Assembly (NCBI GenBank): GCA_937958675.1
Contig: CALGND010000106.1
Span: 1 to 64,000 of the forward strand
DNA length: 64,000 bases
Source: an uncultured Granulosicoccaceae bacterium
GTDB taxonomy: Bacteria > Pseudomonadota > Gammaproteobacteria > Granulosicoccales > Granulosicoccaceae
Direction: 5' to 3'
The notes beneath the pieces are model-generated. The model had not been told where the DNA came from and did not search any database. It saw nothing but the letters and a program-made list of their open reading frames with translations. Shown one piece after another: positions 45,737 through 53,816 of this stretch (positions are counted from its first letter, which is position 1; each line of letters opens with the position of its first letter). A program made the translations under genes and the position numbers.

Positions 45737-47328
45737 GCCTGGTTAAGAATCATGTCGGCGGCTTTTTCACCAATCATGATGGTAGGGGCGTTAGTGTTGC
45801 CAGACACTATCTCGGGCATTATAGAAGCATCTGCTATACGTAGGTTTTTTACCTTGTTAACCCTTAGTTGCACATCTACCACAGCATTGCTGTCACTACC
45901 CATACGACACGTACTGGTTGGGTGATAGATGGTGTTAGCAATTTCACGCGCTTGTTGCAGGAGTTCTTCGTCTGTCTGTGCAGCGCTATCGGGTAGAAGC
46001 TCGGAGGCAATGTGTGGACGCATGGCAGTGGTAGCCATAACTTTTCTGACATGCTTGATCGATTCCACTGCAGTCTGGCGATCAAGATCAGTGGATAAAT
46101 AGTTGGGCGTGATTAATGGGTGTTGTAGCGGATCAGCTGATTGTATTTTGATATGTCCACGGCTCTCTGGCCGCAGTTGGCACACTGACGCAGTAATAGC
46201 CGAGAACGGATGCAGCCCCTCGCCTGGTGAGTCAGCGCTGAGTGGTTGAAAGTGATATTGAATGTCTGGTCGCTCATTCGCTAACTTTGTACGACAAAAT
46301 GCATACACTTGGCTTGCTGCCATGCTTAAGGGGCCACTTCTATTCAGGATGTATTCGATTCCTGCTTTGGCCTTTTGAAAAACATTAGAAAGCTCGTCGT
46401 TTAATGTATTTGGTTTGGTGGTTTTATAAACCGTGCGCAGTTGTAGATGATCTTGCAGGTTTTCGCCAACATCTGGCGAATCAACAATGACATCAATACC
46501 GTGTTGCTTTAACAGCTCAGATGGGCCCACGCCTGAAAGCTGTAATAGTTGTGGTGAATTGATCGCGCCACCACACAGAATAATTTCTTTTTTGGCATGT
46601 AAGATTGCCGGTTTGCCTTTTTTAGTAAATTCAACACTTGTAGCGGTTTGATTTTCAAACAAAATCTTCGTGGCTTGTGAGTTTGTCAGTATTTGCAAAT
46701 TACTGCGTTTACGCGCAGGCTTTAAATACGCAACCGCGGTGCTACAACGTTTGCCCTTGTGTGCAGTTAATTGGAAGTAGCCAACGCCTTCTTGGTCGTA
46801 GCCGTTTATATCGTCGGAGGCAGGGGTGCCAGTTTCAACGACACCATTAATGAAGTCATCACAGATACTGCGTTTAAAGCTCATGTCACTCACGCGTAAC
46901 GGGCCATCGCCGCCGTGGTATTCATCGCCGCCTCGAGATTGGTTTTCTGCTTTTTTGAAATATGGCAATACGTCCTTATACGACCAGCCACTGCAGCCCA
47001 ATTCCGCCCATCGATCGTAGTCCTGCCGTTGGCCACGAACATAGAGTAAACCGTTGATTGAGCTACTCCCGCCAAGCACTCTGCCACGTGGCCACTTAAG
47101 AGAGCGGCCATTGATGCCTGGGTCGGCTTGGGTCGTGTAACACCAATCTGTGCCGGGTTGGTGCATGGTTTTAAAGTAGCCAACCGGTACGTGGATCCAT
47201 GGATTCCAGTCAGTTGGCCCTGCTTCAAGTAATGCGACTTGATGTTTTCCATCAGCACTAAGCCGATTCGCAAACACGCAGCCTGCTGATCCGGCGCCAA
47301 TAACAATGTAATCAACGGTGTCTGTCAT
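45733..47328 (-). CDS. GMC-family FAD oxidoreductase (choline/alcohol dehydrogenase-like)
   Basis: The 531-residue protein begins with the FAD motif DYIVIGAGSAGCVFANRLS. It carries the GMC signature 1 GRVLGGSSSINGLLYVRGQRQDYDRW near residue 80, signature 2 GGAINSPQLLQLSGVGP near residue 255, and the C-terminal catalytic His region NTIYHPTSTCRMG and SGNTNAPTIMIGEKAADMI. There is no signal peptide. The family includes choline dehydrogenase and membrane-associated alcohol dehydrogenases such as AlkJ. The substrate is probably an alcohol. It overlaps pta, which hints at a path from alcohol towards acyl-phosphates or acetyl-CoA. Confidence 0.9.
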   Translation of the reverse strand: MTDTVDYIVIGAGSAGCVFANRLSADGKHQVALLEAGPTDWNPWIHVPVGYFKTMHQPGTDWCYTTQADPGINGRSLKWPRGRVLGGSSSINGLLYVRGQRQDYDRWAELGCSGWSYKDVLPYFKKAENQSRGGDEYHGGDGPLRVSDMSFKRSICDDFINGVVETGTPASDDINGYDQEGVGYFQLTAHKGKRCSTAVAYLKPARKRSNLQILTNSQATKILFENQTATSVEFTKKGKPAILHAKKEIILCGGAINSPQLLQLSGVGPSELLKQHGIDVIVDSPDVGENLQDHLQLRTVYKTTKPNTLNDELSNVFQKAKAGIEYILNRSGPLSMAASQVYAFCRTKLANERPDIQYHFQPLSADSPGEGLHPFSAITASVCQLRPESRGHIKIQSADPLQHPLITPNYLSTDLDRQTAVESIKHVRKVMATTAMRPHIASELLPDSAAQTDEELLQQAREIANTIYHPTSTCRMGSDSNAVVDVQLRVNKVKNLRIADASIMPEIVSGNTNAPTIMIGEKAADMILNQA

Positions 47329-47487
47329 GTCGGGTTATTCTTCACTGCACTTATAATGGCTGGTGAGTCATTCTACAACTGTTTCGTCCTAGGTTATTAT
47401 GGCGACACGGCAAATTAAACTCGATATTGCGTTGTACGTGAAAAACTTCAAATATATGATCAGTTCCTTCCCCGGATTAGTGTCGCT

Positions 47488-48567
47488 ATGAGCCAATATT
47501 GGTCGTCATTGCTAGCGGATCTGAGTCCCTATGTTCCCGGGGAGCAGCGTGTTGGTGGGCGTGTCGTCAAGCTCAACACCAATGAGAATCCGTACCCCCC
47601 TAGCAAACGGGTGATGCAGGCAATTTCCGATGTTGATGGGACTCAATTGCGTCGCTATCCAGAGCCGGCCTCTAAAGAGCTGCGCAATGCGCTGGCGCAG
47701 TATCATAAGCTTGATGCTACTCAAGTTTTTGTGGGTAACGGCTCTGATGAAGTTTTAGCCTTAGCGTTCATGGCGTTTTTTATCAACGAACAGCCTTTAG
47801 TGTTTCCGGCGCTCACCTATAGTTTTTACCCTGTGTACTGCAAGCTTTATAAAATCCCCTACATAGAGTTACCTATGTCGGATGATTTTTCTATTGATTG
47901 GTCCGGATTGCCATCAAAGCTAGGTGGCATTGTTTTTCCAAACCCGAATGCGCCAACTGGCCTTGCATGCACGATTGATGGCATCGAGCAGTTGCTGGGT
48001 AATAATCCATCAAAAATAGTGCTCGTTGATGAGGCTTATATCGATTTTGGTGCGCAAAGCGCTACCTCCCTCGTAGCGCGTTATCCCAACTTATTAGTTA
48101 CGCAAACATTTTCAAAAGGCAGGTCCTTGGCTGGAATGCGCATTGGTGCAGCCTTTGGTCATAGTGATCTAATTGCTGGGCTTGATCGAGTGAAAAACTC
48201 GTTTAATTCGTACCCTCTGGATGTAGTTGCAGAGCAGGCCGCCTTAGCAAGCCTGGAAGATGAACAATACCATCGTGAGCATGTGAGTAAAATTATTGCT
48301 AGCCGCGATTGGTTAACTGAACAACTAGAAGCACGAGATTTTAAGGTTTTACCGTCAGCTGCTAATTTTGTATTTGCAGCGCCTAGCCATATTGGTGCTA
48401 AACAACTACACGAGTACCTTAATAAGCGCGACATATTAGTGCGCTATTGGGATAAGCCCTTGCTACAAGATTGGCTGCGGATTTCGATTGGTAGCCCCGA
48501 TGAACTTCAGCTACTGATTAATGCTATAGATCAAACACAAAGCTCAAACAAGGATGGCGCTCGCTGA
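47488..48567 (+). CDS. hisC: Histidinol-phosphate aminotransferase
   Basis: The 359-residue PLP enzyme shows the HisC landmarks KLNTNENPYPPSKRV near the start, FVGNGSDEVL near residue 81, FPNPNAPTG, LVDEAYIDFG and the PLP-lysine motif TFSKGRSLAGMRIG near residue 210. It also has NSYPLDVVAEQAALAS. It transfers the amino group in histidine synthesis. It starts at an ATG and is 15 bases upstream of an outer-membrane-like protein gene. It lies apart from other his genes, as often with hisC2-type copies, so a role with aromatic amino acids is also possible. Confidence 0.93.
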   Translation: MSQYWSSLLADLSPYVPGEQRVGGRVVKLNTNENPYPPSKRVMQAISDVDGTQLRRYPEPASKELRNALAQYHKLDATQVFVGNGSDEVLALAFMAFFINEQPLVFPALTYSFYPVYCKLYKIPYIELPMSDDFSIDWSGLPSKLGGIVFPNPNAPTGLACTIDGIEQLLGNNPSKIVLVDEAYIDFGAQSATSLVARYPNLLVTQTFSKGRSLAGMRIGAAFGHSDLIAGLDRVKNSFNSYPLDVVAEQAALASLEDEQYHREHVSKIIASRDWLTEQLEARDFKVLPSAANFVFAAPSHIGAKQLHEYLNKRDILVRYWDKPLLQDWLRISIGSPDELQLLINAIDQTQSSNKDGAR

Positions 48568-48582
48568 GCGAACTAGTCATAC

Positions 48583-49644
48583 ATGAAATTTATGAGCCTA
48601 ATGCGCTGTTTGGCGCTTTTTCTATTGCTAGGATTCAATCCTATAGCGGCGGCAGATAGAAATTACAATGGTGTGATTCCAAGCATTGTCGTTGCACAGG
48701 GGGACAGTTCGGAAGCTGCTGAAGATGAAAGCGCAAATGAAAATTTAACGTCGAGAATACTTTCAGATGTTGGATCGGCGGTAGATGATGCGCATGAAAG
48801 CGTGAATTCGCGATTCAATAGTTTTGTTATTCAAGTTGACGACTTTATCGGATCAGAACAAAGCGATGGCGGTATCAACACAAGCTGGGCGCGGGTGCGA
48901 GTGGATACCATACAGACTGCCGTTGGGGAAACTGAATTCAAGGCTAAGGTTAAATTGCGACTGGTGTTGCCTCAATCAGAAAAACGTTTTCGATTGTTGC
49001 TTAGTTCAGGTGACGATGATCAAAGCGTCGCCGGAACCGACACCGCTCAACGAGAACAGCTAGAAAGGGATGATGAAGATGTCGCGCTAGCATTGCGTTT
49101 TTTACGTAATGTGCGCGAACGCAGTAGCGTAAAATTTGACGTAGGCGTGCGCTCGCGTGATAGTCGAGTTCAATTATTTGGGCGCATCGGCGCTGTTGCT
49201 GAAGAGCCTCTGAATGACGACTGGACATTCACTGTTAATAACGATTTGTACCATTACTCCTCTTCAGGTTATGAAAATAGATTGCAGTTGGCTTTTCAAC
49301 GATTGTTCTATGACAGTGATCGGCTTTACTTTCGCAATTCAACGGAAATCAGGTGGCTAAACGGGGACAAGGGCGCTAGCATCGGTGGCATTGCTGGGAT
49401 ATATGTCGACCGTGGACCCAAATCCGCATACGCCTTTGAAGTGATAGGTAGCGCAATTACGTCCAAAAATGATGGCGCTGAGAATTACTATCAGGGTACC
49501 GAGATCAGACTGCGTTTTAGGCGTAATGCCTTCAGGCCTTGGTTATATTTTGAGATTTGGCCTAACGTGAGCTGGGCTGAAAGTAACAATTATGAGCGTG
49601 CCTACGGTGGTAGGATTAGAGTCGAAATGAGTTTTGGCAGATGA
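48583..49644 (+). CDS. Exported beta-rich protein, possible outer-membrane barrel (unknown)
   Basis: I do not recognise a family. The signal peptide (ALFLLLGFNPIAAAD) precedes an acidic linker (SSEAAEDESANENL). About 270 residues of alternating beta-type sequence follow, with many Tyr/Phe/Trp-terminated strands (YENRLQLAFQRLFYDSDRLYFRNSTEIRWL; AYAFEVIGSAI-like). It ends in RIRVEMSFGR, whose final strand with aromatic Phe resembles a barrel end. It is likely in the outer membrane. It starts 15 bases after hisC and may be cotranscribed, but has no clear link to histidine synthesis. Confidence 0.7.
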   Translation: MKFMSLMRCLALFLLLGFNPIAAADRNYNGVIPSIVVAQGDSSEAAEDESANENLTSRILSDVGSAVDDAHESVNSRFNSFVIQVDDFIGSEQSDGGINTSWARVRVDTIQTAVGETEFKAKVKLRLVLPQSEKRFRLLLSSGDDDQSVAGTDTAQREQLERDDEDVALALRFLRNVRERSSVKFDVGVRSRDSRVQLFGRIGAVAEEPLNDDWTFTVNNDLYHYSSSGYENRLQLAFQRLFYDSDRLYFRNSTEIRWLNGDKGASIGGIAGIYVDRGPKSAYAFEVIGSAITSKNDGAENYYQGTEIRLRFRRNAFRPWLYFEIWPNVSWAESNNYERAYGGRIRVEMSFGR

Positions 49645-49747
49645 TCAGCACTGATCGAGATATATCGATAACTATTTGTTATATAGTGTTGTCACATATA
49701 TATAAAAGCCAATTCCTTGGTCAAAAACGTTCTTGGTCAAAAACGCA

Positions 49748-50407
49748 ATGAAACTCATATGCATTAGCGACACCCATGGTGATCACGCGGAAGTACAGCT
49801 GCCAGAGGGCGACGTGCTGCTGCACGCTGGAGACATTACCGGGCATGGCAGCAAAGCTGACTACAGCGACTTTCTTGATTGGTTTGCTGTTCAGCCGTAT
49901 AAGCATAAAGTGTTTATTGCCGGCAATCACGACACCTTCCTGGAAGAGCAACCAGAGCTTGCTCTACAAATGGCAAATGAGGCTGGCGTTAATTACCTAT
50001 GTGATTCTGGTCTCGAAATAGATGGCATTCGCTTTTGGGGCTCCCCAATCACGCCACGTTTTTATACGTGGTCGTTCATGCGTGACCCAGGTAGCGACAT
50101 AGAAAAGCATTGGAATCTCATACCGCACGATACCGATGTGCTGGTAACACATGGCCCTCCATTTGGAATACTAGATGAGGTGCATCGTGCGCCTGATGAA
50201 ACTGAACAAACGGGTAGCGAATCTTTGCTTGATCGCATTATTGACATAAAGCCTCGGTACCATATTTTTGGTCATATTCACGAATGTTATGGTAGGGCTA
50301 GCTTCAGGCAAGTAGAGTTTATAAACGTCAGCACAATGAATCGTTTTTATAAAATTCAAAATGAGCCTGTAGTGCTAGATGTGTACTCTAGTAAAAGTGC
50401 ATCTTAG
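49748..50407 (+). CDS. Metallophosphoesterase
   Basis: From the ATG at 49748 (219 residues) the protein shows the calcineurin-like metal motifs in order: CISDTHGDH, HAGDITGHG, IAGNHDTF, LVTHGPPFG and FGHIHECYG. These bind two metal ions. It lacks a signal peptide and is cytoplasmic. The substrate may be a phosphodiester or phosphoprotein, unknown. I prefer 49748 to the upstream GTG because it starts the motif region directly (MKLICISDTHG). The stretch before it repeats TTGGTCAAAAACG twice (49716-49728 and 49732-49744). Confidence 0.87.
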   Translation: MKLICISDTHGDHAEVQLPEGDVLLHAGDITGHGSKADYSDFLDWFAVQPYKHKVFIAGNHDTFLEEQPELALQMANEAGVNYLCDSGLEIDGIRFWGSPITPRFYTWSFMRDPGSDIEKHWNLIPHDTDVLVTHGPPFGILDEVHRAPDETEQTGSESLLDRIIDIKPRYHIFGHIHECYGRASFRQVEFINVSTMNRFYKIQNEPVVLDVYSSKSAS

Positions 50408-50488
50408 TTCAAGCAAACTCTTCATTAAGCATTTTCGTTAAGCAACTTCGTTACTCAAAATACGTCGCTGATTCGATAGGCAAACTGC

Positions 50489-51088
50489 ATGAAACATTTA
50501 TTAACCATCACTGCTGCATTTTCTGTGGCAGGTATTATGAGTGTCATTAGCTCCATTTCCATTGCTCAAACGGTTGAAGAATCTGCCGAGGCCTGCAGTG
50601 AAGCCGCGCGTCTTATCAAAGAAGATAAGCTCGAAGAGGCGCTGGATGAGGCAAATTGGTGTTTGGAAGGCCTCAAACAACTAAAGCAAGCTCAGACGCT
50701 GGCTGTATTGCCAGACGAGGTAAACGGTTTTGTAGGCAGTGAAATTAGTAGTAATAGCATTTTGGGTATGACAACAATGGAACGTTCATATCAACAGGGC
50801 GATACAATTGTGCAGGTATCCATGATGACTGTAGAGGGTGAAGGCAGTGGAGGCTTTGCTGCACTTGCAGCGATGGGTATGAGCTTAGGCTCTGCAGGAA
50901 AGAAACATCGTATTCAAAAAAGGACTGTCATTGACAACAGCACTGCTAGTGGTAAGGCGGAATTTATTGTTCAAATGAAGAGTGGCGGCATGATTAACGT
51001 TTCTTCCAAAACGCTAAATCCTGAAGCAGTTTTAGATTTTATAAAAGCGTTTCCAATTAAAGAAGTCGATACAGCTTTAGGCAAATAG
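50489..51088 (+). CDS. Exported protein of unknown function (199 aa)
   Basis: I do not recognise a family. A signal peptide (SVAGIMSVISSISIAQ) precedes a helical part with two cysteines (EACSEAARLIKEDKLEEALDEANWCLEGLKQ), like half a TPR. A beta-rich part follows with hydrophobic Gly/Met-rich GSGGFAALAAMGMSLGSAGKK and the tail LNPEAVLDFIKAFPIKEVDTALGK. It is periplasmic. It is upstream of a hairpin at 51130-51156 that can end both this gene and dsbA. Codon use looks normal. Confidence 0.7.
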   Translation: MKHLLTITAAFSVAGIMSVISSISIAQTVEESAEACSEAARLIKEDKLEEALDEANWCLEGLKQLKQAQTLAVLPDEVNGFVGSEISSNSILGMTTMERSYQQGDTIVQVSMMTVEGEGSGGFAALAAMGMSLGSAGKKHRIQKRTVIDNSTASGKAEFIVQMKSGGMINVSSKTLNPEAVLDFIKAFPIKEVDTALGK

Positions 51089-51123
51089 CGGAGTTAAAAC
51101 TAGCTTAGTTAAACGAAGTTAGT

Positions 51124-51156
51124 AAAAAAGCGAGCACCCATTTTTAAAGTGCTCGC
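51124..51156 (-). terminator. Intrinsic terminator of dsbA (convergent region)
   Basis: The 8-bp stem GCGAGCAC (51130-51137) with GTGCTCGC (51149-51156) is flanked on its left by A6, which is a T run on the minus strand. It therefore terminates transcription of the minus-strand dsbA gene. Confidence 0.8.
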
Positions 51157-51192
51157 TATGTTGCGTTGACTCTAAGATCGACTTTACAAATA

Positions 51193-51837
51193 TCACTCAG
51201 CAGCAATATTCATTGCTTTGCGTTCAACCTCGACACGCTCGTTGATCACACTGATTATGCCATTGTTGCTACCTGCAAGGCGTCCGCCGGTTCGATACTT
51301 GCCGTTGATTAGTATGGAAGGTACGCCGTTAACGCCAGCACCTTTTGCCAATAGCAGCGCTCGGTTAACCTTAGCTCTAACAGCAAAAGATTCCATTGAT
51401 GCAAGAAACTTAGCTTTATCCATACCAAGGCCTTCAGCTAACTCAGCGATGTGTTCGGGGTTGCGCATACGCTTGCCATTTTCGTGTATCGCATTAAACA
51501 TAGCGGCAACAAATTCTTCTTCCTTGCCGGCTATCTGTGCAGCGTAAAAGCCACGAGAATGGTATTCCCAAGATGAATTTAGCGGAGGCGCTTCACGCAC
51601 AAATGCAACGTAGTCTGGTTTGGTGGCGTTCCACGCTTCAATGGCGGGTTCAAACTGATAGCAGTGAGGGCAACCAAGCCAGAAGAACTCAAGTACTTCA
51701 ACCTTTTCGGTGTCAGCAGTGTTTTGTGGTGGGTCGACAATCGCAAATGGAGCAGCTGTACTGGTGCTAGCAAAAGTTGCGAGCATCAAACCAAAGGCTG
51801 CAAACTTTAATGCAGTAGTGATGCGTTTCGAAATCAT
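51193..51837 (-). CDS. dsbA: Thiol:disulfide interchange protein DsbA
   Basis: The 214-residue protein has a signal peptide (FGLMLATFASTSTAAPF), then the thioredoxin fold with helical insertion. The active site is FFWLGCPHCYQF near residue 55 and the cis-Pro segment GVNGVPSILINGKY near residue 170. It makes disulfide bonds in periplasmic proteins, which suits the many exported cytochromes and the vicinal-disulfide quinoprotein in this window. It neighbours the cytochrome c4 gene, an arrangement known in pseudomonads. Confidence 0.93.
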   Translation of the reverse strand: MISKRITTALKFAAFGLMLATFASTSTAAPFAIVDPPQNTADTEKVEVLEFFWLGCPHCYQFEPAIEAWNATKPDYVAFVREAPPLNSSWEYHSRGFYAAQIAGKEEEFVAAMFNAIHENGKRMRNPEHIAELAEGLGMDKAKFLASMESFAVRAKVNRALLLAKGAGVNGVPSILINGKYRTGGRLAGSNNGIISVINERVEVERKAMNIAAE

Positions 51838-52015
51838 GTTTATAAGCTCCGTATTGGTATATCTAGTCAGACTTGGTGTCTTTAATTAGAGTTCAAAAAC
51901 TAGGGCGTGTTACTAAAGCTATATCACGCAATCCCCATGCCTAGCGCCTATCTTAAGTGCTCAAGCCAGATCTAAGCTGAATATGGGCTTCTATATGCCC
52001 TAGGAATTGGGTTTC

Positions 52016-52040
52016 GTGGCACATCAGTGCGATGTGCCAC
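52016..52040 (-). terminator. Hairpin downstream of cytochrome c4
   Basis: A perfect 10-bp stem, GTGGCACATC with GATGTGCCAC, has a five-base loop. It lies just after the stop of the minus-strand cytochrome gene. It has no T run, so termination is only likely. Confidence 0.55.
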
Positions 52041-52053
52041 ACCTTATATCGGT

Positions 52054-52686
52054 TTAATGCAGGCCAGATACGTAGTTGGCGACGGCCGAAATTTCATCGT
52101 CAGATAGGCGTTTTGCGATTGATCGCATCATTTCGCCTGGGTCATTGGCACGAGCACCGCTGCGAAAATTCTTCAGCTGCTCAACGATGTAGGCAGAATT
52201 TTGCCCGCTAAGTGAAGGAAAGCCAGCAGCTGGGTTGCCGCTGCCATTGGGGCCGTGACAGCCCATGCATCCTGGGATGCCTGCAGCGGTGACGCCACCA
52301 CGGTAGATGTCTTCGCCAGCTTTGAGGTTTTCTTCGGATGCGACGCCTTTAACCGCTGGAAGGCTTGCGTAGAAGGCAGCCAGATCCAGAATGCCTTGAT
52401 CAGTCAAGGTGGCAGCCATGCCAGCCATTATTGCGTTCTCTCGTACACCTTCGCGAAACTCAGTAAGCTGCTTGGCCGTGTAGGATGCGTGTTGGCCACC
52501 CATATTGGGATAGGTAGGCACCAAAGCCTTACCATCAGCCCCATGACAACTGCTACAAACAGCAGCTGCAGCTTTACCTGCCGCTGCATCACCTACTGCA
52601 GCGCCATCAGCGTTACCGTCGGCTGCTAATGCAGAGCCTGCGATTAAAAGGCACAGCAACATTGCCGCATTGGTCAGCTTTTTCAT
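52054..52686 (-). CDS. Cytochrome c4 (dihaem)
   Basis: The 210-residue exported protein has two haem motifs, CSSCHGADGKA near residue 42 and CMGCHGPNGSG near residue 140, in two similar class I domains. Each has a likely axial Met (NAIMAGMAATL and GEMMRSIAKRL). The signal peptide reads LLIAGSALAAD. Cytochrome c4 carries electrons to cytochrome oxidases in aerobic respiration. It could accept electrons from the quinoprotein system. The intervals to dsbA and engB are about 200 and 100 bases, so it is probably a single gene. Confidence 0.92.
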   Translation of the reverse strand: MKKLTNAAMLLCLLIAGSALAADGNADGAAVGDAAAGKAAAAVCSSCHGADGKALVPTYPNMGGQHASYTAKQLTEFREGVRENAIMAGMAATLTDQGILDLAAFYASLPAVKGVASEENLKAGEDIYRGGVTAAGIPGCMGCHGPNGSGNPAAGFPSLSGQNSAYIVEQLKNFRSGARANDPGEMMRSIAKRLSDDEISAVANYVSGLH

Positions 52687-52792
52687 TAAACCTCCGGAAA
52701 ACCATTTAGAAAGTAGTTAGACTCTGGCCTTTATCGGCCGTGTTAATAGCTGATTTTAGCAGACTGTCGTCTACTGCCAGAGTTAGTATCGA

Positions 52793-53401
52793 ATGAACCC
52801 CATCTATTTTTCATCTGAATTTGAATGCAGCTCCGATAAAGTGCAGATATGTCCGCCATCGGCAGCCGAAGTTGCGTTTGCTGGGCGTTCCAACGCAGGC
52901 AAATCGAGTGCGATTAATACGCTTACGCGCAACGGCAAATTGGCCCGAACAGGTAAGACGCCTGGGCGTACGCAACTGATCAATCACTTTTTGGTGTCAG
53001 AGGGACACTATTTAGTTGATCTACCCGGGTATGGCTACGCTGCAGTATCCAAGTCAAAACAAAAAGCTTGGCAGTCCGCAATGGTTAACTATCTAACCCG
53101 TCGGGAATCGCTGCGGGGCTTGGTGATCGTGATGGATATTCGTCGTCCGCTACAAGAAAGCGACTGGCAGATGATCGAAATCCAGCAGCAGAGCCAAGCC
53201 GATTTGCATGTATTGCTGACGAAATCCGACAAGGTTTCCAAAAACGTCGCGCGTAGTACTGTAATGAAGGTCAGCAAGGAGCTCGAACAAGCCGGTGTTG
53301 AAGCGACGGTGCAAGATTTTTCTGCACTAAAGCATGAAGGGATTGATGATTGTCATGCCGTGCTCGATTCTTGGCTGTTTGATAAGCCACTGCCTGTCTA
53401 A
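52793..53401 (+). CDS. yihA: Ribosome-biogenesis GTPase EngB/YihA
   Basis: This 202-residue GTPase has the G motifs in order: G1 AGRSNAGKSSAIN near residue 30, G2 TPGRTQ, G3 VDLPGYGYA, G4 LTKSDKVSK and G5 FSALK. It is essential in many bacteria for 50S assembly. The start gives the usual N-terminal FSSEFECSSDK lead. In other gammaproteobacteria it adjoins polA, which here lies about 47 kb upstream. Confidence 0.95.
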   Translation: MNPIYFSSEFECSSDKVQICPPSAAEVAFAGRSNAGKSSAINTLTRNGKLARTGKTPGRTQLINHFLVSEGHYLVDLPGYGYAAVSKSKQKAWQSAMVNYLTRRESLRGLVIVMDIRRPLQESDWQMIEIQQQSQADLHVLLTKSDKVSKNVARSTVMKVSKELEQAGVEATVQDFSALKHEGIDDCHAVLDSWLFDKPLPV

Positions 53402-53816
53402 TTATTGGTCATCAAAGGGGAGCAATTTTTATGAGCGATTTCAGCTAGTTTTCTGTGAAGTCGATCAGTCAACTTCAGCGTTACTTTTCGTAACATTAAT
53501 AAACATAGACCCCGAATTTTGCTAAGTGGCTAACCTTTATAATTCGTAAGTAATTGAATTATAAGTTATTTTAAAAGCTATTGAAGAGCTGATCTATTCC
53601 CTATAATTGACCCAGGAGTAATTCGGGTCACTATGGCACAGGCATTGTGCAATTAGGACAACAGTTCGGCTGAGTTTTGCTTGGTTTTGCTAAGCGCCGG
53701 ACGGTGAGCCAAACCAATAAGAACATTCGATCAGAAGCTCTCGCGGGTCTTGAATATCGGGACCATTGCTAACTAGAAAGAATCACAAGGGTTCAATACC
53801 CGGAGGAATTTTTTGT
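53402..53816 (+). promoter_or_regulatory. Promoter and long leader of the branched-chain-type ABC operon
   Basis: No gene is seen in this 415-base gap. A TATAAT box lies at 53602-53607 with a weak TATTGA 17 bases upstream, giving a transcript leader of about 200 bases. The leader has several G+C-rich short pairings (for example GGGT / ACCC around 53617 and 53790-53800) and ends with CGGAGGA before the start at 53817. It does not match a riboswitch I know. Confidence 0.5.

Noticed and set aside
51193-53401. dsbA/cytochrome c4/engB as an accessory island
   Set aside because: This is a conserved gammaproteobacterial housekeeping neighbourhood; only its distance from polA is unusual.
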